Shown here piece by piece: positions 58,901 through 64,000 of a stretch of DNA of 64,000 bases (position 1 is the first letter of the stretch; every line of letters begins with the position of its first letter). The position numbers were made by a program, and so were the translations under genes. The stretch spans positions 258,001 through 322,000 of the forward strand of contig QEYB01000275.1 in the NCBI GenBank assembly GCA_017562135.1. Reading direction: 5' to 3'. Source of the DNA: Dipylidium caninum. Its lineage: Eukaryota > Platyhelminthes > Cestoda > Cyclophyllidea > Dipylidiidae. The notes beneath the pieces are model-generated. The model saw nothing but the letters and a program-made list of their open reading frames with translations, was not told where the DNA came from and did not search any database.

Positions 58901-61900
58901 GTGGTAGAACCTTCCCCTTGCATCTTCTCCCTTCTACCCTCTCCATTCTATCGCTCTGATTCGCGGCCTTCACTGCCTCTTTCCCTATCCCTTTCTCCTC
59001 CCGCCTCGCGGAGGCGCGACGACTGCGTGCAGACAGTTACACCTTCTGGAGGATGGTAAAGTTGGAATCGGTAGAGAAATGGGAAAGAGGGAATTAGGAG
59101 AGGAAAGGAGGGGAGGCGAGGGCAGATGAAGCAATATTTGGCATGCCGGTTTGTGACCCTGTATTATGTGTCGCGTTTTCGTGTAAATTGACCTTAAAGT
59201 ACCGCCTTGGCGGGGTCAGAAAGAATATGTCCGTGTGCTCTTGTGTGCGTGTGTGTGTGGGCGCGCTCCCTGAGGGTGGTCGGTTCTCCAGTGGCATTTC
59301 GTCCAATGCAGCAGATCGGTAGCGGAGACACGTTCCCTAAACTGGGTGACGGCAACGATAGTCTCTGATATGCTGTTTCCTTCATGTATTTAATGGAGGC
59401 GATATAGGAAGATGAAGATCGCTGAGCCTGGTTTCGCAACTTCTGGTCACTTTGATCGGGCATGTTGACAGGGGCTGAGGTTGACCCGGTTAGGACTGAA
59501 TTTACATTTAGATTGCCTTACACTTGTTATGTCGAAATTTCTTTGTAACCCAATTGTTGACCTTTTTGTCTCTAACACTTTTTGTATTCTCTTCCTCCTC
59601 CTCCTGCATCTCCAAAATCATCTCCTAATCCTTCAATGGCTGTGTCCTTTCGCTCTCCCTCACTCCCTCTCTCCTCTTCTTTCGGTATGACGAACGAAAT
59701 GGTACAATGCCGGTCGTGCTTTCGGTTTGTTTGTCTGTCTTTGCGTTCGTGCGTCTCGTTCTACTGCATGGTTGCATGCATTTGTTTGTCCAAACAATAC
59801 AATTGGGCCTCATTGCATGGCTGTGCTTGTTCCGGCCCCTTACCCCCACAATTTGCTTCCATGCTCTCAACTGTTCATTTGTTGGAACGAAAACGGCGCT
59901 TACCATTCATTCTCTCCTCCATTCAATGGTTACGCTTCTTCCCCCCCGCCCCCCCTCCTCCTCTCCTTCTTCCTTCTGTTCGAACTGAATGGTGTGGTCC
60001 CCAATCGGAACTATGTACTCGCTGGTTGTCATTACCTCCCTGTCGCCGCGTGCCCGTAATGGTGAATACGCTTCGTCGGTCACTTGTTTACACACACACA
60101 CACGTTGGATTTGGTGATATCGCCTTCCAATACGGTCTGTTGCGTTGCCGACCCACTGCGAAATGAATTCTCTACCGCGTCTGTTTGCTCATTTGCCCAT
60201 TCATCTACTCCTCTTCAACTAACATACACATTCAATTGCCGTTCTCCTCTTTATCACGCATCCTATAAACAAATACCACATTCTTTTATCGCCATAGCAA
60301 CCACATCCCCATGCAATTTACTATAATCAGAATCGTGAACCAACTGTCCGGCGGCGGTAGGCTGAATGCTAGTCCGGCTATTGCCGATCGCAGGGAAGAG
60401 GAAGAAGAGGAGGAAGTTTTGCGCATAACTCAGTGTTAATAAGTAGTATCTTACACATGGCCAAATAATCCAATGAGTCAGACTGACTTTTGCGTTGAGT
60501 GAAAGCGGAGATGCACGCGTAACCTAACACACACACACACACACTCACTGGTCCTTCCACATTCGAGCGAATGAATGGATTAACTGTCCAGACTTTTATT
60601 CCACTGCCTCCTTTATTCTCTTATTGGTAACGATAATAAAACCCTTTCCTCCTTTTTCTTGTCTAACCCAACTGGGCATGGGATAAAGTGTGAGGCGTTT
60701 CGTCTGGGCCTCCATTCACCATGCAACCACTAGTGACTTCTCTTCGAGACCGTTTTCTCTGGCTCTTTTCCCCCCTTATCAGCCCTCCGTCCCTGATGGG
60801 ACACCCCATACACACATCCATGCCTTTATTGCCGTGGTGTTCATCCTACACTTACAGTTTTACTGACATTAGTTTGTGTCGTTCGAAGTTTTTACCTTAA
60901 TTCAATTGGCTGAGATGATTGGTTTGACCTTGGCCTCCCAATAGTGCACGAAGGGTTGTTTTTTCGCCTCTATCCTGTCCGAACTTCCAATATCCGAGCT
61001 GATGCCTTCACCTTCGGTGTCACCACTGCGCCTTGTTTACAACGTTAAAGACATTTACAGAGGACTGGAAGAAAAGGACACCGCTCATTTATTCGTAATT
61101 TGGATCTCAGATTGACTAAAGTACATTCCGTCCCATCACCTCTCCGTCCAGGCGTTGGACGTGGAAGCTTGCCCTCGTAGGACGGCTTGGCTTCACCCTC
61201 GACCTTGAATATCCCTCGGCTTCACTAACTCAAACTAGACAATGGCTCACTTCCTGAACAATATCTCTGCTTGAGACCCTGGCTTCGTCGAAGCTTAGCT
61301 TGCTTTGAGGGTAGTCGACTGTCTCTCGTCGAATTTACCCTGGTGGCGCCTTATCCACTTCGTGTGATTGGAGGTAAGAGATCCCATGCTCCGTTTTCGT
61401 CTGAGGCTCGAGCGCTTGCAATAGCAGCTCCTTAGCCCTCCCAGCTCGTAGTTCACCTGCCTTGTGAACAATCATGTTGTCGATTGGACTCTGTACCTCG
61501 CCCCGTGTACCGAGTTCTCGGCCACACGTCCGTTAAGCCCCCATCTTTCACACCGAACACCACCTCTGTTCACAAAAACACTTTCTGGACTCCGACTAGC
61601 TGCCAACATCTTGTGCATTAGGTTAATAAACAACTCTCGTTTTCTCTCTTCTCACTAGTCGAAATCTTGAATTTGCGTCTAATGCATTAACGCAAGCACA
61701 CCTCTCTCCCTGTTAAGTGCTGAACCGACAGGGATTAACTCCTAAGAGTTGTTGTTTTCTCTGTTTTAATGTCACTGAATTGGCAAAGTTTTTGGCGGGG
61801 TGGCGGAAGTGTCATAAATGTCCCGCCAAATGGGATGTATTCTGCATTCTGGTAGGCGCAGTAATGGCACGCTGGAGGACATCCACGATGCCCACGCAAT

Positions 61901-64000
61901 TCCTCTCCATCCAACACGGCCTTGTTCATACACCCACACACATTTTCTTCCCGGGACCACAATGATACAAGGACATTGATGCTGCGTTGGAGACACTTTC
62001 GACAATGTATCTCCATCGAGGTGGTGTTTTAAGTGCAACCAACCGAATGCGGCCCGAGTTTTTCTCGTACGCGACTAGTCCCGTTGCAGAAGAAGAGGAG
62101 GAGGAGGAGGAGGAGGCGATGGCAGTAGTCAGAGTCCTTCTCCCCTTCCTCCTCGTACCCTCATGGTACCCTGTGCTTTAGAGGTAATGAGGTCCTCTAA
62201 GCAACCTATGCAAGCTGTTGAACCAAAGAGGTCTCCGGACGACCAATTCCGCTTAGCTGGGAGGCAGGCGGTAAATTTTAATAAATTTCTTTCTCCTGGC
62301 GCCCAAATTCTCGGTGGTGAGGTCTTGACCATAATCACCTTGAGGGCCTTTGTCGTCGTTGTCATTGAGCGAAAGCCTCGCTAAACGGTGATTTCGAGCG
62401 TCTACTACTTCCCACTTTCGAAATGGCTACACCCAGCCAATTGGATGGTCAGGATGTGGAAGTTTTTAGACCCCAGTAATACCTGGTGTGTGCGTTTTGA
62501 TCGCCCACGGGGGTGTTAGAATTGCGATGCGAGGGCGCTGATATTCCTTTTACCCAAGTGCGCTCTAATTCGGAGACCTGGCAGCCAGACAATGTGTCCT
62601 CCCCTTTTGCTACCGGGTAGAAAGGAGGAGGAGGAGGAGGATCTCTGCTTCTTTCCCTCTCCACTGCATCCTAAAGTGGAGATTAGAATAGACCTGCGCT
62701 TGCCACGTAGCTAGTTGCGCCCTAGGCAAATGCTAGCGCTTGACCGGAAGGATGCGCGACATTTTCAGCCTGGTGGAGTGATCCGAGGGAATGCGGGTCA
62801 GCTTGTCAACCAGAGCCATGGGATGTGGGGCGTGGGGATAGGGGACCTCGACGGCAACACGTCCCCTCTTGTGGACGAGAAAATCTGTGGCCAAATGGGC
62901 TCCCACCTGAGAGACCCGTCAGCCTTTGCACCCTCGATTGGATGCGACAGAGCGGAGGTCTGGGGGCATGACTAAATGAACTGTGCCCAACTCCCTTGTT
63001 CATTCCCTGTCCTACAGACAAATCGCAAACTCCATGAGCTTCGTTCCTCCATGGTCGCCGGTAGCAACGGCCCTGACGCCGACTCACCCCACCGCGGTTT
63101 GCTCTCGCGTTCACCTCCGCCTCTGCAACGTCCAAATCCAGCCACTTCGGCCACCAGCAACCCAGACGGCGTAGAATATGCCGAGTTGACCCTTTTCCTC
63201 CACCTCTGACGATCGAAACACCCTCAGTGGCAGTAGACGAGGCGTCCAAGTGGCTGCGGCGTCCTCTACCCTCGGTCGAAGGGGTTCGGGAAGTCGGGCG
63301 AGGAGAGGTTCGTCACTGGATGCATCTAGCACTTCCTCTGTGGTTTCAATTCGTTTGAACATCCTGAGCGCAACCGGAAGATCAAGTGACGTTTTGGGGA
63401 TAGCTTAAGAGCCCTTGCTATCCATCAAGACATCGCAGATCAACTTAGAGATGACAGAGGTCTTTAGATACTCTCTCTTTACAATTTTAATGAGGTGTTC
63501 CGCCACCTCATGCCTTTATGCCGAGCCTCCAGTCGCGAAGGACGCCTCTGGGTCTTCCACTAACTTCGGTCATCTGCATTTGTAAGCGTTCCGCTGGCTT
63601 CCGTCCCACTTTTATAGGGCATTCCAGCTGGTAGGCGACTTCTGCACTTCCCAACCCACAATTTGAAAAGTATTTCAATTTTTGATTATCAGTTCAGCAA
63701 AAAAGATCTTACTTGGGCTCGTAACCCCTCGGTTTGGGTCGTCCCGCCACACCGAGTCATAATTTTTCATTTTCTTATGAATGTCGCCTACCGATGCTAC
63801 TAAGTAGGCTTTCCCTTCCTCCGACAGGTCCGTCTTCCGCCTCCATGCAACAGCTGCCGCGATCGCACACACAGGGGAGCGAGGACGGGGAGGGGAATTA
63901 CACCGAGATAATTGGCGTTCTCCAGCCCAAGGCCTACACTAGTCAGCTTGTGCTAAAACAGCAGCAGGAGGCCACACAAGCCATCCTCGGCATGCACACC
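43926..64000 (+). CDS. Single-pass receptor-like membrane protein with probable Ig-like ectodomain, 3' end outside window
   Basis: Type I membrane protein. Core exons with matching phases: 43926-44001 (signal peptide RRALLIGLFIVQFSSSA), 44037-44389, 46364-46844, 47472-47888, 49036-49053 (microexon), 50215-50413, 52026-52071 and 53919-54056. Probable further tail exons: 54777-54982, 58827-58850, 63018-63385, and 63828 to the window end. The ectodomain of about 420 residues has paired Cys in beta-rich segments (SLAKVECKTDG, MTCHADGFPEPTI, ELMLVCTAGNALP), typical of Ig-like folds. The transmembrane helix IGIVVGICMAILLCAIVIIL is followed by YLRRRQK. The cytoplasmic tail is Ser/Gly/Pro-rich and carries VEYAEL (63171-63188), fitting the ITIM pattern, and NYTEII (63896-63913). 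A surplus T at 63193-63196 breaks the frame; removing it restores the exit phase. I recognise no named orthologue; a cell-adhesion or signalling receptor is inference. Confidence 0.75.
44390..46363 (+). other. Receptor-gene intron of about 2 kb
   Basis: Separates exons 44037-44389 and 46364-46844. It contains one intact opposite-strand open frame (45768-46061), described separately. Otherwise AT-rich with no recognised feature. Confidence 0.6.
45768..46061 (-). CDS. Candidate nested small gene, 97 codons
   Basis: Minus-strand open frame from a true ATG (TTTACATGA context) to TAA inside an intron of the plus-strand receptor gene. The product is basic, rich in Lys, Arg, Ser and Thr, and begins MTKRKIGLLGDESFNKSNKD. 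It has no transmembrane segment and no motif I recognise. Composition is more protein-like than most open frames here, but length alone does not prove coding. Confidence 0.3.
   Translation of the reverse strand: MTKRKIGLLGDESFNKSNKDRYSGTLTDTRPISQQTSIGLTHRQPNDTMKRNKTIYVARKVKSSPRNQKGLRERYIVTTSRLGRDMQLTPRPSLPQL
46845..47471 (+). other. Receptor-gene intron
   Basis: 627-nt intron, phase 1, between TGTGAGT and CTTGTAG signals. Nothing else was identified in it. Confidence 0.6.
47889..49035 (+). other. Receptor-gene intron with simple repeats
   Basis: Intron between exon 47472-47888 and the 18-nt microexon. It contains a GA run near 48110-48125 and a run of about a dozen G near 48248-48259. Confidence 0.6.
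49036..49053 (+). CDS. 18-nt microexon of the receptor gene
   Basis: Flanked by TTTTCAG and GGTAAGC. It adds six residues (ARNMFT) just outside the transmembrane helix. Both sides are phase 1, so it can be included or skipped without changing the frame between exons 47472-47888 and 50215-50413. Confidence 0.6.
49054..50214 (+). other. Receptor-gene intron
   Basis: Intron between the microexon and the transmembrane exon. Overlapping minus-strand open frames at 49603-49914 are not supported. Confidence 0.5.
50414..52025 (+). other. Receptor-gene intron, C/T-rich
   Basis: Long pyrimidine-rich intron between exons 50215-50413 and 52026-52071. No exon was recognised in it. Confidence 0.55.
52270..52292 (+). 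repeat. CA dinucleotide microsatellite
   Basis: About eleven CA units, within a receptor-gene intron. Confidence 0.85.
52935..53537 (+). repeat. Dispersed repeat copy B (inverted relative to copy at 29802)
   Basis: Closely matches 29802-30397 in reverse complement, with diverged similarity continuing to about 53740. It lies inside an intron of the receptor gene. A TG-rich patch near 53110-53150 differs from copy A in length and sequence. Confidence 0.8.
54091..54113 (+). repeat. C-rich homopolymer tract
   Basis: Runs of twelve and seven or more C broken by single T or A, 34 nt downstream of exon 53919-54056. Confidence 0.8.
54777..54982 (+). CDS. Candidate cytoplasmic-tail exon of the receptor gene
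   Basis: Begins after a strong pyrimidine tract and CAAG acceptor with NPDSSEGSELSWRL and ends HSEEFCEL before a GTAATT donor. The two halves are in different frames; adding one base near 54825-54830 makes it phase 0 to phase 0 (207 nt), which fits neighbouring exons. The second half alone, starting at a CTCCAG acceptor near 54878, is an alternative. Confidence 0.4.
54983..58826 (+). other. Long receptor-gene intronic region
   Basis: No further exon could be supported. Minus-strand open frames at 56980-57470 in two shifted frames, and opposed frames at 55804-56103, are unexplained but have no family or splice evidence. Confidence 0.4.
58827..58850 (+). CDS. 24-nt microexon of the receptor gene
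   Basis: Lies between TTCTTCTAG and GTAAGTGC, both strong splice signals. It encodes AEDFISPL in phase 0 on both sides, matching the exit of exon 53919-54056 and the entry of exon 63018-63385. Confidence 0.6.
59512..60295 (+). promoter_or_regulatory. Exceptionally long AG exclusion zone in receptor-gene intron
   Basis: No AG dinucleotide occurs on the + strand between the AG at 59510-59511 and the one at 60296-60297. The tract is pyrimidine-rich with several C/T runs. Such zones mark acceptors served by distant branch points, which are often alternatively spliced; applying that here is inference. Confidence 0.6.
60298..60356 (+). CDS. Candidate tail exon downstream of an AG-free tract
   Basis: Starts at the first AG after about 785 nt without that dinucleotide. 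Phase 0 reading gives HAIYYNQNREPTVRRR, then TAG at 60358. It could be an alternative C-terminal exon, or an exon ending at the GTAGGC donor at 60357. As written, the latter leaves phase 2, which the next exon does not accept. Confidence 0.35.
60357..63017 (+). other. Long receptor-gene intronic region
   Basis: Contains a CA run near 60527-60544 and GGA/GAG runs near 62090-62117 and 62624-62641. No exon was recognised. Confidence 0.45.
63193..63196 (+). other. Single-base frameshift site in receptor tail exon
   Basis: The frame encoding VEYAELTL runs into TGA at 63207. One base fewer in this T4 run joins it to a Ser/Arg-rich frame (STSDDRNTLSGSRRG) that exits at phase 1, as the next exon needs. 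Confidence 0.65.
63386..63827 (+). other. Receptor-gene intron
   Basis: Between a GTGACG donor and a CCGACAG acceptor; nothing else was seen. Confidence 0.55.

Noticed and set aside
59582..60166. 194-codon plus-strand open frame and overlapping frames on both strands
   Set aside because: There is no AG acceptor anywhere in the stretch, so it cannot begin an internal plus-strand exon. The frames stem from the pyrimidine-rich composition.

Overview
The window is eukaryotic, intron-rich nuclear DNA. Short introns of 29-41 nt sit beside multi-kilobase ones, and several exons are only 18-29 nt long. With the divergence of the conserved proteins, this suggests a flatworm (Platyhelminthes), quite possibly a tapeworm. 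That placement is inference. No operon, CRISPR, phage or bacterial feature was seen.

Layout. 1-10.3 kb is gene-poor and holds a near-identical inverted repeat pair (about 2.05-2.69 and 7.31-7.96 kb). 10.4-11.2 kb (-) holds coding-looking sequence that I do not recognise. 12.18-13.72 kb (+) is a complete five-exon VDAC porin gene. 14.97-28.11 kb (-) is a 25-exon gene for a coiled-coil protein of about 1,900 residues of the MTCL/SOGA microtubule cross-linking family; its N-terminal Cys/His motif resembles that of MPRIP/outspread. 31.3-37.0 kb (-) is a cholinesterase-like gene whose catalytic Ser and His are both replaced. 37.24-39.14 kb (+) is eIF3i, 214 bp from the cholinesterase-like gene and divergent from it. 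39.49-40.63 kb (-) is an Ashwin homologue (tRNA ligase complex). 42.04-42.41 kb (+) is ribosomal protein S27 (eS27). From 43.93 kb to beyond the window end (+) runs a single-pass receptor-like gene with probable Ig-like ectodomain, microexons and a tail carrying an ITIM-like tyrosine motif.

Four well-supported exons (in the MTCL-like, cholinesterase-like, S27 and receptor genes) each carry one surplus base, judged by frame and by the phase of flanking introns. Two less secure exons seem to lack one base. Because S27 is affected too, base-level assembly error is the simplest explanation, so these should not be read as pseudogenes without transcript data.

The most unusual items are the AG-free stretch of about 785 nt inside the receptor gene, its phase-neutral microexons, the catalytically dead cholinesterase-like protein, and the MPRIP-like motif joined to an MTCL coiled coil.
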